Source: Phoronis australis
Taxonomy: Eukaryota > Phoronida > Phoronidae
Reading direction: 5' to 3'
Length of the DNA: 36,101 nucleotides
NCBI GenBank assembly: GCA_002633005.1
Contig: NMRA01000009.1
Coordinates: forward strand, 427,455-463,555
Part shown: one piece after another, positions 1-9,139 of the stretch
How positions within the stretch are numbered: the stretch's first letter is position 1
Layout of the letters: every line of letters starts with the position of its first letter
The notes under the pieces: model-generated
What the model was told of the DNA's origin: nothing
What the model saw: the letters and a program-made list of their open reading frames with translations, nothing else
Database searches by the model: none
Position numbers and translations under genes: made by a program

Positions 1-4
1 TCAC

Positions 5-1366
5 TTGGGTGTAGAACTTGACCGCAGGCTCAACTTCACAACTCAAGTTAACAGTATGATCAGCCGTGCCAACAGAGGAATCAATGCCCTTAGGGCTGCG
101 GCTGGTCGGAAGGCGGAGGAAAGGCACCTCGTCATGCTTTATAAAGCCCTGGTCACTTCGATCTTCGACTACGCTCTCCCCATGATCAACATCAGTAAAA
201 ATCAAATCAACAGACTTGAGAGGCTCCAGAACATTGGTCTTCGCGTCATCACTGGATGTACGAGAACTACGTCAGTCACAGCATTACGTTACCTTGTCGG
301 TATTCCCAGCATTGCAGACAGACAATCCCTTCTACAAGGTATTACTGTAGCCAAGGCTGTTCAAAGCCCCTTCCATCCATTACACAGTCAAGTGAAGACT
401 GCACTTGACAGGTGCGTGAACTCCGTCCCTGCAACAGAAACTTATGGACTTCGTCCTAGACCTTTTCGCAATGCCTCCCACCAAAGACTTAGCAGGTGCT
501 CGTGGACTGTCGCTGCTGTTAACGCAACCATGGGTCTCATCGGCGAACACATGATCGCGCAAGTTGCTGCTTGGCTGCCAGTACAAGAACTTGGTGAGGA
601 ACCGAATGTCATCATTGCTTTCAACAGGGAAGCTCGGGAATGGCCTCCTGGAGTAGCCCAAGCATTGTGCCGTCAGCAATGGCGTGATCTTGGCGGTATT
701 AATGCCATCATTGTAGCAACTGATGGATCCTTCGATGGTGAAACTAATCGTGCGGGATGGGGCTATCAAATACGCTGTGCTAACAACGTCATTGCGGAAG
801 GTAGTGGCTGCCACCATATATCCACAAGCAGTACGCGGATGGAGTTTGAGGCTATACAACGAGCCCTAACCAAGCTGTCACTCCTAGACCTGGAGAATCA
901 CACCATTATCTTTGCCACCGATTCCATGGCAGTGTTGATGAAAGTTCAATCTGGAAACCTCCCAGCCAACTGGGGTGTCTTCCGATCACGCCACCCTCAT
1001 CATGTGGTGATCTGGTCTTTCGTACCTGGCCACGCCGGTGTCTTGATTAATGAGCGTGCAGATTACCTCGCTGGCTCATGCACCACCAACCAACCCCTCT
1101 ACTTATATTCGGCTGACGTTAAGCTGCTGGCTCGCAAACGCAACCACGAGCAGACTGCATCCCAGCTGGCTGAGTTCAATGATGGCAGCCGCCTGCTCGA
1201 AGTCGGTATTATTTTTGGCCATGCTGCGAAGAGTCACAAGATGGGCCGTGCCCGAGTGCTGTCTAATCAAATGCTTACAGGCAACGTCAGCCCTGGAGTT
1301 CTGCGCCTTCTGCTATCACGGGGATGGTCTGGGGAGGGGATTAATGCACCAGCATATCCCCAATGA
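5..1366 (+). pseudogene. Retrotransposon ORF2 C-terminal fragment: RT thumb plus RNase H
   Basis: About 453 codons remain open. Residues ~1-130 (counting from position 5) are the RT thumb/connection region. RNase HI follows with Asp240 (ATDGSF), Glu280 or Glu282 (MEFEA), Asp306 (ATDSM), His343 (GHAG) and Asp353 (ERADYLAG), so the DEDD catalytic set and the active-site His look intact. The last ~25 codons do not end as the family usually does. The expected Cys-x2-Cys...His motif is in the neighbouring frame (FCAFCYHGDG, Cys codons at 1302 and 1311), pointing to a one-base indel between about 1270 and 1300. The copy is therefore relatively young but slightly damaged, and lacks its 5' end in this window. 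Confidence 0.85.
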
Positions 1367-1380
1367 TCCTGTCCGTGACA

Positions 1381-1405
1381 GGTATTACAGGTATTACAGG
1401 TATTA
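1381..1405 (+). repeat. 9-bp repeat tail of the LINE (GGTATTACA)n
   Basis: GGTATTACA occurs at 1381 and 1390, with a partial third copy at 1399 (GGTATTAAA). It directly follows the ORF2 stop and marks the likely 3' end of the retrotransposon. Confidence 0.75.
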
Positions 1406-1519
1406 AATTATGAAAAGCTGTAATTAAGTGGAAAATATGTCTAGGATAACCAACCAACCTTATTTTAGCTCAAAACGACATGGAAAAAGGTTGCCTTCGC
1501 CTTTAACATGCACTCTAAC

Positions 1520-1566
1520 GATTCAAGCAAGGAGTGTACTACAGTACTACACTCATTGATTCAAGT
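1520..1566. repeat. Short imperfect palindrome (hairpin)
   Basis: Arms AAGCAAGGAGTGTACTAC and, on the other strand, AATCAATGAGTGTAGTAC pair around a few central bases. The rest of 1406-1644 shows no gene. Confidence 0.5.
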
Positions 1567-1644
1567 ATGGGAACATACACGCGCGCCACTTCAAAGTCGC
1601 ACATCAAACGAGAATAGCGACAGTGCTAACTGAGAGAGTATACC

Positions 1645-1966
1645 CAGTGACGGATTTAAATAGGGGCCTAGTTGCCCCCCNCCCCCCCCCCGGCCTAAAA
1701 TTCTCCCAGATTCCCTTTTGCACTTCGGGGTGAGAATTGCTGAATGACGATATGCGCGCACCCAGGGCGTCTCAGCCGCGGGGACGAATGCACAATGCAT
1801 ATGCCTTGAACAAACCACGTTTACCGTTTTTTAGTAATAAGGTCCACAAACCCAAACATTCGAGACCCCTACATCCCTACATTTTAGGTTGGACGCGCAA
1901 ATGTGGCAAAATTCTGGTTATTTTTTGTCCTGTCCCCGCTAATTCAAAATCCTGGATCCGCCCCTG
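1645..1966. mobile_element. Short TIR element (hAT-like MITE)
   Basis: The left end CAGTGACGGATTTAA and the reverse complement of the right end, CAGGGGCGGATCCAGG, are related. They resemble the CAGGGGCGGATC termini of many nonautonomous hAT elements. A C-tract with an unresolved base (N at 1681) lies inside. No exact 8-bp target duplication is visible (AGTATACC against ATATCTGC, only loosely alike). It is non-coding. Confidence 0.5.
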
Positions 1967-2310
1967 ATATCTGCCTCCCGGGCCATTCAGTAACGCTAGG
2001 ACCTCGCTAAAAAGCTAGACTTCGCGAGATTCTTGATGTGAGATATTGCCGTGTATTTTAAATATGAGAACACGTGACTTTGGCTAGATTTTAGCTAGAT
2101 CCTGTAGCGTAGGTCTCAACGCACGCCGGCCTGCTCGACTCTGTACCAGAAAAGTTTCTGAGCGACCCAGGTGTTAATTGACAATGAACTTAGACCTCTG
2201 GGGTTATACAAGACCCATTGCTTTGCGATATCTTGCCGTGGGCCCAATGTTCCTCAGAACCGCGTGGCTCTAGGCTTGATGTTCCAGAGGCCCGTAGCCA
2301 TGCACCATTC
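1967..2310. other. No gene seen
   Basis: Short open frames only, with no recognisable protein similarity or repeat structure. Confidence 0.5.
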
Positions 2311-3055
2311 TAGCGATCTTTTTTATTCTTCTCCTCACAGTAGCGCCAGTTTTCATTCCCAGGATCTCCAGTCGACCACGTAGATTTTTCAGGCTCGATT
2401 CTATGGGAAGAATTTTGTTCCGGCTGAAGGTGGCCACTATAGTGTCAGTAGAAACAAATTCTGACGAGTTATTCTGGGCGGAGCAGTTTGCCCCAAGCCC
2501 AGAAATTTTATCGTAATAGCATTTCTTCTCTGCAGTATCTTTTATTACCGCAAAAATTCACGTATAGTATTGATCGTCTATAACACCTTTGATTTTTTAG
2601 GAAATACGGTAAGCGCCGGCCTGCTTCTCTATTCATGAATAAGTTTCGAGAAATTTCAATTAAGCACAAGGCACACAAGAATTGCCAGCAACAATGATCG
2701 TTATTCTGCTAACGCAAAACCTGACTTGCATTTTTTATTATTTTCTACGTTATTTATTATTTCAAGATTACACACAAATACCCAGTAACAATCAGACAGC
2801 AAAGTAACCCTGTCAGTGAGGCACTGTCCTTTCCGCCGGTCGCCACGGCATCTTCGGTAACCATGCAAACATTTCCAGAAAACTTAGTCGGGGAAATTTC
2901 ATCAAAATAGGGAGAACTTGACACCTTTCCGTGAGGTGTGAGAATTGTTCAAAATCATAGGACTTCCCGTCTAAATCGTTGGGAGTGATGGCAAAACCAC
3001 CGTCACATTTCTGTAGTCTGACTTTTTCGAATGCATGTGTTATCTAATGCACTGC
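2311..3055 (+). repeat. Dispersed repeat, copy 1
   Basis: This ~745 bp block reappears in inverted orientation at 24000-24753. Shared landmarks include AGCGATCTTTTT near the left end, ACCTTTGATTTTTTAGG, CATCAAAATAGGGAGAACTT and the ACCGTCACATTTCT stretch near the right end. Copies have diverged with many indels. No coding capacity or terminal inverted repeats were recognised, so the family is unnamed. Confidence 0.75.
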
Positions 3056-3845
3056 AGTCGGAAAATCAGTGCGTCAGACGGACATCGCAGAAAGCGGACG
3101 TTCCGAAGGAGGCATGGTTTCGAACATGGGAAGAAAATAAAGTGACAAAGAATTCAAGTATTATATTTTGAAATAAATCCATCACCCGGGAAAATAATTT
3201 GTTACTTGTTGTTATAATTCACATTGTGCCAAGCCACCCGGTCTCGGAGGTCGTCGTTGCACTTTTGTCTTGTTGTTATCGTCGATCTTTATCTCTAATA
3301 ATTCGAACTCTCGGCTGTCTTTTCTAATAGTGCGTACGGCCAATTTTCTTTCTATTAATTCGTACACGAAGCTCTCAAGGGAAAAATAGTTCGTGCTAGT
3401 GTACGAACTAGTAGAGAAAACACCGTTACCTTTGTGTGTTCTCTACCTCCCCCCTAGCGAACACGCAGGGAACCAGCGAGGTGGCAATAGTTGTCACAGT
3501 AGCCAATCAGCTTTCAATAAATGGACGTGTGCGGACGCAAAGTCGTACTTCCGTTGCGACTGTTTTGCCAATTCTGAATTGAGAAGATAGTCAGGGGTAA
3601 TTTTAGATTGTTTGTGGGGACGTTCAGCTGATTCTCAAGAAGATTGGCACATTGGCAAATGTCTGTGTAAGTGCGGTTTCCGAAATCTTCAGTTAAAGAC
3701 CAATTTACGATTGGTTTTGTCACTTGTTGTCTGCTTTTCCGGACAAACAGACAGAGAATAACTTTGGACTGGTTCTTGGACCAACCAACGCCTGCGTTTA
3801 CTTCATAATAGAACACTAGCGTTCGGTCAGCTTATCAAAGTCCTG
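3056..3845. other. Intergenic, no gene seen
   Basis: Only short frames without protein character. Pieces such as GTACGAACTAGTAG (about 3400) recall the CGAACTA-rich repeat at 25425 and 26255, but the match is too short to call a copy. Confidence 0.4.
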
Positions 3846-4633
3846 GGTAATTGTTTACAATATGACGACACTGACTTACACATATGATTTTGGTATCGTT
3901 CCATTCCTTGCAAAGTTATCTTTCCAAAAATACACAGGAAATTTTCCTACCCCGTTCCCTTAGTATTTTATCGTGAGATTTCTTCTCGCACTATTGTCTA
4001 TTTCCCGGTACTCTGTTGTAATACCGCCATGTTGAATGGAAGGAGTCCCCTGGCGGTCAAAAACTGAACTAATCTTCCGTGACTTCTGCAGATCGTCACT
4101 TTTCAGATGTTGAAACTGACCGAGACCCGCCTTGCCCCAGTTACGGTCCCAAGGGTTCGAATTCGATCCCAGGCTATGGCGACCCTGTTACGCATCTGCT
4201 AGCAAGAATCCGCGAAAAAAGCGAAGGTTGTTTTTGAGGTCCGAAATGGTGAAAAGGGTATCACTTTAGACAATTGCGTGGAAAATGGTCAAATGGTCAC
4301 AATTATAAAAAAAATTAGAAAAGGTGTAATGCTGGTACGTGTCCTCCATATTATGTCAGGAAAACTTGAGTGGGAATCTTGGCGCGGGCAAATACCATTC
4401 AGAATCGATGATGCTTTTTCATTCATTAACAGCAGGTGACGTTGTAATCTTGAGTTGAGCTAACATGGCGGTGTCAACCGGGAAATAGTGCGAACCGAAA
4501 TTTGAGGATAAAATATGGAGCACACGCGGTAGGGGAAACATTCATACAATTTTGGAAAGATAACGTTGCGAGGAATCGAACGATACCAAAATCATGTGTG
4601 TTGGTCAATGTCGTCATATTGTAAACAATTACC
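3846..4633. mobile_element. Palindromic MITE-like element with ~190 bp inverted arms
   Basis: The left arm (3846 to about 4040) and right arm (about 4440 to 4633) are inverted copies, both starting GGTAATTGTTTACAATATGA at the outer edge and sharing TGATTTTGGTATCGTTC further in. The ~400 bp middle is non-coding. No clear target duplication could be read. Confidence 0.7.
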
Positions 4634-4718
4634 TTGTGCGCATAGAGGGATACCTTAGGAGGCTGCCAATTCTTTAATTCCTTCCAACTTGGAACTCTCA
4701 TGCGTGGCACGCAGCGGC
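4634..4718. repeat. Left arm of a palindromic element split by the Merlin insertion
   Basis: GCGCATAGAGGGATACCTTA and the following TTTAATTCCTTCCAA match the left arm of the intact palindrome at 27177. The matching right arm lies at 8450-8625, beyond the Merlin element, so Merlin appears to have inserted into a copy of this family. Confidence 0.55.
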
Positions 4719-5174
4719 GCACTAGTCGGATATAATGGACCCTAACTTATTGCAAATAAATCCACTAAATGTGGGTCTAAGTGAATGATTTGGTATCTTT
4801 GCATTCCTCAGACATCTAGCTATCCGTATATATCCACTTCATGACTCTCAGTTACTTCGATTTATAACTACGCTATTCTGAACTCGGTTCACTTTAGCCA
4901 CGCGCATTGTGAAATCGGCAGCCATTTCAGGGAACTTACTATACCTAGCGCCATCTATCGGTGATCTGCTACAACACACGGTGTTCCTTTTTCATCAGTC
5001 AACGTCATTGGTCGATTTCGTCAATTATTAACGTCATCGTTATTTATCATCGTTGTCTGCTCTTGTCATCACCTTCGTCGTCTCTCTCGCCATCTTATCT
5101 GTCATCGTCATGTGTTGTTATTATCGTCCATGAGACATGTACCGACATCTATAGTTTGTCATATGGGTGAACCT
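4719..5174 (+). repeat. Left terminal inverted repeat of the Merlin element
   Basis: Pairs with 7995-8449 with scattered substitutions and small indels. Landmarks are TGCAAATAAATCCACTAAAT near the outer end and CATGTACCGACATCTATAGT near the inner end. The inner edge is blurred. Confidence 0.85.
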
Positions 5175-5187
5175 TACAGGCATAAGA

Positions 5188-6000
5188 TAATTCTTGTTAA
5201 TGGCGTTAGCAATTATTTTGCGGCTTAAAGTAATTATTTGCGCCGCAGTGCTGTAGTGGGGTGTAGGCACACATAAGCGCAGCCAACCACCTTTTTGTTT
5301 TTTAACGTATCGCCTACCCACCGTAAGTTACGGTATAGTGCAGCCAACCACCTTTTTACATATTATTGTCGCAACCACGTTTTTACATTTTAACGTAGTG
5401 TCAGCGCGGCGTAAGGGACGGTATAGTGCGGCGTAGTCTCGATACGATAGCTTACAGCATCAATGCGATACACTGACGACAGCATTGTTGCCGAACATTT
5501 GGCCGTGCGTTGGACCACCAGGCATACTTGGATGCTCACATGGAATTTTTATTTATTTTTCAAGATATAGAAACAGTTATGGTGTCCCGTCATAGGTGGA
5601 TAAAGGGGGGGTTGGCGAAGGGCCTCGCGGACACACCCGACGGGTGACCAAAAATCACAACCAGAATATCATTTCTGGGCGTTACGCTCATATCGTTGGG
5701 TCCCTTCAGAGACCGCTTGGATTGCACATGGACTTTTCCCTCTCTTTCTCCAACATCCAAGATCCGTTAGTCAAAAAGTAGGCCTAGATGTTTGTGAGTC
5801 AGGTTTTGCGAGTTCAATGTATTTTTAAAATTCAGCACCCATACAATGAGCTGTGGGTGCCTACTTGCCTCAGATTTTACCAGTACAGCACTGGCGTAAA
5901 GTAATTCGCAGGCTAAACCAGCTTTTTAAGGCATTAAGTAATTATTTGCGGCGTAAAGTAACGCCTCTAAATCATTACTTAACGTCGCTAACAAGAATTA
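5188..6000. mobile_element. Palindromic element nested in the Merlin element
   Basis: The ends are inverted: TAATTCTTGTTA at 5188, and the same sequence reverse-complemented ending at 6000. Arms of ~60 bp share GTAATTATTTGCG and the surrounding GGCGTTA/TTACGCC runs. The interior has a local repeat (AGCCAACCACCTTTTT at about 5280 and 5342) and no gene. It lies just inside the left Merlin TIR, so it arrived later than Merlin. Confidence 0.6.
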
Positions 6001-6458
6001 ACTTTTGCACGTAATTTGATGGCGAAACGTTCACCCATTTGGCGAATGAGAGACATTGGCGAAAAGATTCTTCTCCATCAGTATCAAAAAGTCTTTGCAG
6101 TTATTGTGATTTTGCCTCCCTGCCCTGTTCATAACCCAAACCCCAGTTGTCATTTAACTTGAGAGTACGCCTCTGACAATGATCGTTATAGATTCTAGGT
6201 CCGAATCATCTCCGCAGGCAGATCACATGCGCCCAATTTGTACTTATCATAGACTGATGGGGATGGGTCTGTTCAGTGTATATGCGCGTCCTAAAAAGGC
6301 AAAATGTTCTTTTCATGGCCAAAGTACAGAGACTGTAACACAAAGGGTGCACAGCGACTACTGATAAATTGTACACATTTCTTACAATTTGCTATTCCCA
6401 CACTTAAGTTGGTTGTAAATACGTGAAGTATTAAACTCAAAAATAAAACCGATGTTAC

Positions 6459-6760
6459 TGGATCACGCGCGCACCCAGCCTTCAATATGGGGGTGCTCGA
6501 ATTCTTGGCGAGGTGAACCTTTTACTAACAAAATAGTCGGTTGACTAAAAAAAGGAGAAGCGTACCACGATTGGACCTGTACGTGCTGTGAATTGTGCGT
6601 TTGCACCTTTTTAGTAGACTTTTATCTCGTTTTCTCAGACTTTTTGTTTCTCTGGAACGGACCTTTTCACTATTTCGCCCAATGGGGGTTTCGCTCGAGC
6701 CCCCCGAGCACTCCCTGGGTGCGCGCATGTGGATGTAAAATACGTCTATTCTAAACTGAT
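6459..6760. repeat. Small inverted-repeat segment inside Merlin
   Basis: GCGCGCACCCAG followed by a GTGCTCGA motif near 6465-6500 is mirrored at about 6690-6735. The arms are short and broken. GCGCGCACCCAG also occurs at about 1754. It may be a decayed MITE. Confidence 0.35.
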
Positions 6761-6833
6761 CAAAAGGGCCGACTGGCCACACAAGCACATGCCAACTGCA
6801 GACCTCTGTCGTTAGACAACTACAAAAATCGTA

Positions 6834-7695
6834 ATGTCGTTGGACGATATCTTTGCGTGGACACACGATTATCCTTCAACTATCGCACTTCTCAGGCACC
6901 ATCAGGTTATTCGTCGCCATCCTCCCAACTGCAACCAGTGCTTTCATGCCATGTCGGAGATTAAATGAACTGGGAAATCCATCTGGAGGTGCCCAAGCCA
7001 CGAGTTCGTGAAGGTGTCTGTTCGAGATGGCTCTTAATGGTTCGGTTCCCGCTTAAAGCTGTACCAGTTGGTTCGTTTGTGCTGGACATGGTCGTATTCG
7101 CTCCCAGTTCACTTCGCCGCGGAGATGCTCGACGGTCATGCAGTGGAATAGTTATTACCGTGACATGTGTAGTAATCACCTGGTAGCGAATCCAAGACAG
7201 GTCGGCGGTCCTGGTATCGTAGTACAGATCGACGAGTCTTTGATAGCGCGAAGAAAAAATATCGTCGGCCACCCTGTACCCGAGTGTTGGGTCTTAGGGG
7301 GCTATTGCCCAGCCCAGGCTTTCGGATTTTTAAAGTTTGTTCCAGATTGTTCTGCTCAGACACTGCTGCCCATCATACAGCGTTGTATAGCACCAGGGTC
7401 TATCGTGCACTCAGACATGTGAGTGGCATACAGTGGCATAGTGAACCTTCCAGTGAATCCTCCATATCAACACCAGACACTCAATCACAATCAGAACTTC
7501 GTTGATCTGATCACAGGTGCTCACACCAATCACGTGGAATGCTTTTGGAAGAACGCAAAACGCAGGTTCAAGGCAATGTGTGGGGCAAACGACGACAAGC
7601 TAGAAAAGTATTTGGATGAATTTATGTGGCGGCAGCACTATGGAAGAACAGCCAAAGACGCCTTCATCAACGTGCTGTTGCACTTATCTCAGTAG
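6834..7695 (+). pseudogene. Merlin transposase pseudogene
   Basis: It starts at the ATG at 6834 (MSLDDIFAWTHDYPSTIALL). An N-terminal zinc-ribbon-like part follows (RRHPPNCNQC, then WRCPS), then the DDE core. Asp is in IVVQIDESL (about 7228), the second Asp in IVHSDM (about 7414), and the third catalytic region in GAHTNHVECFWKNAKRRFK (about 7516). The C-terminal block DEFMWRQHYG is intact and the frame ends at 7695. In-frame stops occur at about 6965 and 7035, the frame changes near 7140-7150, and TGA at about 7420 replaces the Trp expected after HSDM. No functional enzyme can be made from this copy. Confidence 0.88.
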
Positions 7696-7994
7696 TCGCA
7701 GTATCAGACACCTTGAGCAGTACTGATTGATACCCCCAACGGCCCTTTTAAGGGCCACCCACATTTTCCCATTTGGTCTGTTTCATTTACCAAACTAAAT
7801 AGAAATTCAAATACAATCGTGTGATCAATACATAAATCAAAAAATGATCATGGCAGTAACTTAGACCAACCTAGACATTGACAGTGATGACACCAGTTAC
7901 GTAAAGGACGAGTGACAACGACGGTGCTAGGCCGTATGATGATGTTTGAGATGCTACACGATATAGGCCTAGTAAATTTGCTTTACTATTAAGT
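7696..7994. other. Merlin 3' non-coding segment
   Basis: Lies between the transposase stop and the right TIR. Nothing else is recognised. Confidence 0.5.
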
Positions 7995-8449
7995 TCACCC
8001 ATTTGACAAACTATAGATGTCGGTACATGTCTCGTGGACGACGATAACAACACATGACGATGACAGATAAGATGGCGAGAGAGACGACGAAGGTGATGAG
8101 GAGAGCAGACATAACGATGATTAATAACGATGACGTTAATGATTGACGAAATCGACCAATGACGTTGACTGATGAAAAAGGAACAGTGCGTGTTGTAGCA
8201 TATCGACGATAGATGGCGCTAGGTATAGTAACTTCCCTGAAATGGCTGCCAATTTCACAGTGCGCGTGGCTAAAGTGGACCGAGTTCGGAATAGCGTAGT
8301 TATAAATGGAAGTAACTGAGTGTCATGAAGTGGATATGTACGGATAGCCAGATGTCTGAGGAATGCAAAGATACCTAAATCATTCACTTAGACCCACATT
8401 TAGTGGATTTATTTGCAATAAGTTATGGTCCATTATATCCGACTAGTGC
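7995..8449 (-). repeat. Right terminal inverted repeat of the Merlin element
   Basis: Reverse complement of 4719-5174. The outer end reads CCATTATATCCGACTAGTGC. Confidence 0.85.
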
Positions 8450-8625
8450 CATCCATAGTCATTGACTGTTAAAAATGGTCAGTTGCCGATTTGGGCAACA
8501 GATCGAAGGACTGCTCGAAGAAAAGTTTCACTACTGGTGTAGGCCTATTTGTTTGAGTTGGAGGGAATTAAAAGGCAATCAAAGGCCTCCTAAGGACGTT
8601 AGGTCCTTAGGTGTCTCTCTAAAGC
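8450..8625. repeat. Right arm of the palindromic element split by Merlin
   Basis: AATGGTCAGTTGCCGATTT, GCTCGAAGAAAAG and GGCCTCCTAAGG correspond to the right arm of the intact palindrome at 27370-27490 and, inverted, to the left remnant at 4634-4718. Confidence 0.55.
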
Positions 8626-8649
8626 AAAGTGACTCTGATGTTTGAATCA

Positions 8650-8745
8650 TTGTCAGGCATAATTTGCCGAAAAAGTTCCGACGCATGAAGTCCCTATCAT
8701 AGCTTCACTGTCCTGACGGTCAGTCAAGACGGTGGCGCTGTCTAG
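8650..8745 (+). repeat. Dispersed short repeat P, copy 1
   Basis: GGCATAATTTGCCGAAAAAG and AGACGGTGG recur at about 30650-30720 (same strand) and inverted at 27045-27140. It borders the palindromic arm here and at 27177, so it may be an outer part of that element. Confidence 0.45.
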
Positions 8746-9035
8746 GAACCACTGTGTGTTAAGCTCCAATAGACCTTGAAATTTTACGCAGCCCAGTAGT
8801 TCACCTTGCACGTTGCAACCGTTTGAAAAATAATCTAAGAAACATAGTTTTCTTGCATAATTCTCTGCCTTTTATAACGAAGAAAAGCCTATCATCACTG
8901 TTACACAGTTTTTACCATGCACACCTACAAAGTTGCAGATGTATTTTCTGAGAAGTGCCTAACTATAGATGTTTTAAGTAACCTTGTTTTAAGCAAATGT
9001 CAATTGTCTTGCAGTGGTTAATGTATTCGTTACAG

Positions 9036-9139
9036 ACCAGTGGACTGTCCTTCAAACTCAGTGTTAGAAGTAACTAATGACAAAGAGGAAACCACAGAGC
9101 TCTTTATTGTGTCCTCAAAAGTGGGCTGTGACAATGAAG
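9036..9139 (+). CDS. STPR-like gene, exon A
   Basis: Acceptor TCGTTACAG and donor GAAG|GTACTG bracket 104 nt, open in one frame (one leading base, 34 codons, one trailing base). It encodes PVDCPSNSVLEV, then NDKEETTELFIVSSK. There is no in-frame ATG, so at least one exon lies upstream. Confidence 0.7.

Larger units (their letters stand above)
1..1405 (+). mobile_element. 3' end of a non-LTR (LINE) retrotransposon with RNase H
   Basis: The window opens inside ORF2 of a non-LTR retrotransposon, so its 5' part is off the edge. The reading frame runs from the end of the reverse transcriptase (LGVELDRRLNF, the thumb-region motif usual in such elements) through a ribonuclease HI domain. It stops at 1366 and is followed by a short 9-bp repeat tail ending near 1405. 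RNase H plus a simple-repeat tail instead of poly(A) fits the I superfamily (I, Nimb, Ingi and relatives), but the clade cannot be fixed without a tree. Confidence 0.85.
4719..8449 (+). mobile_element. Merlin-superfamily DNA transposon with long TIRs (defective)
   Basis: A 3.73 kb element bounded by inverted repeats of about 455 bp and containing a broken Merlin (IS1016/IS1595-like DDE) transposase at 6834-7695. Both outer ends begin GCACTAGTCGGATATAATGG. The 8-9 bp target duplication normal for Merlin is not evident (left flank GCAGCGGC, right flank CATCCATA), so the flanks have decayed or the true ends differ slightly. A second palindromic element (5188-6000) sits inside it. Confidence 0.85.

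Noticed and set aside
4120-4165. GGTTCGAATTC, a B-box-like sequence suggesting a tRNA or SINE
   Set aside because: No matching A box at the right distance and no cloverleaf can be drawn; it lies within the middle of a palindromic element.
4940-4962. AGATGGCGCTAGG in both Merlin TIRs as a CTCF-like site
   Set aside because: Only 12 of 14 (left) and about 11 of 14 (right) consensus positions match and there is no tandem ladder; could be chance.
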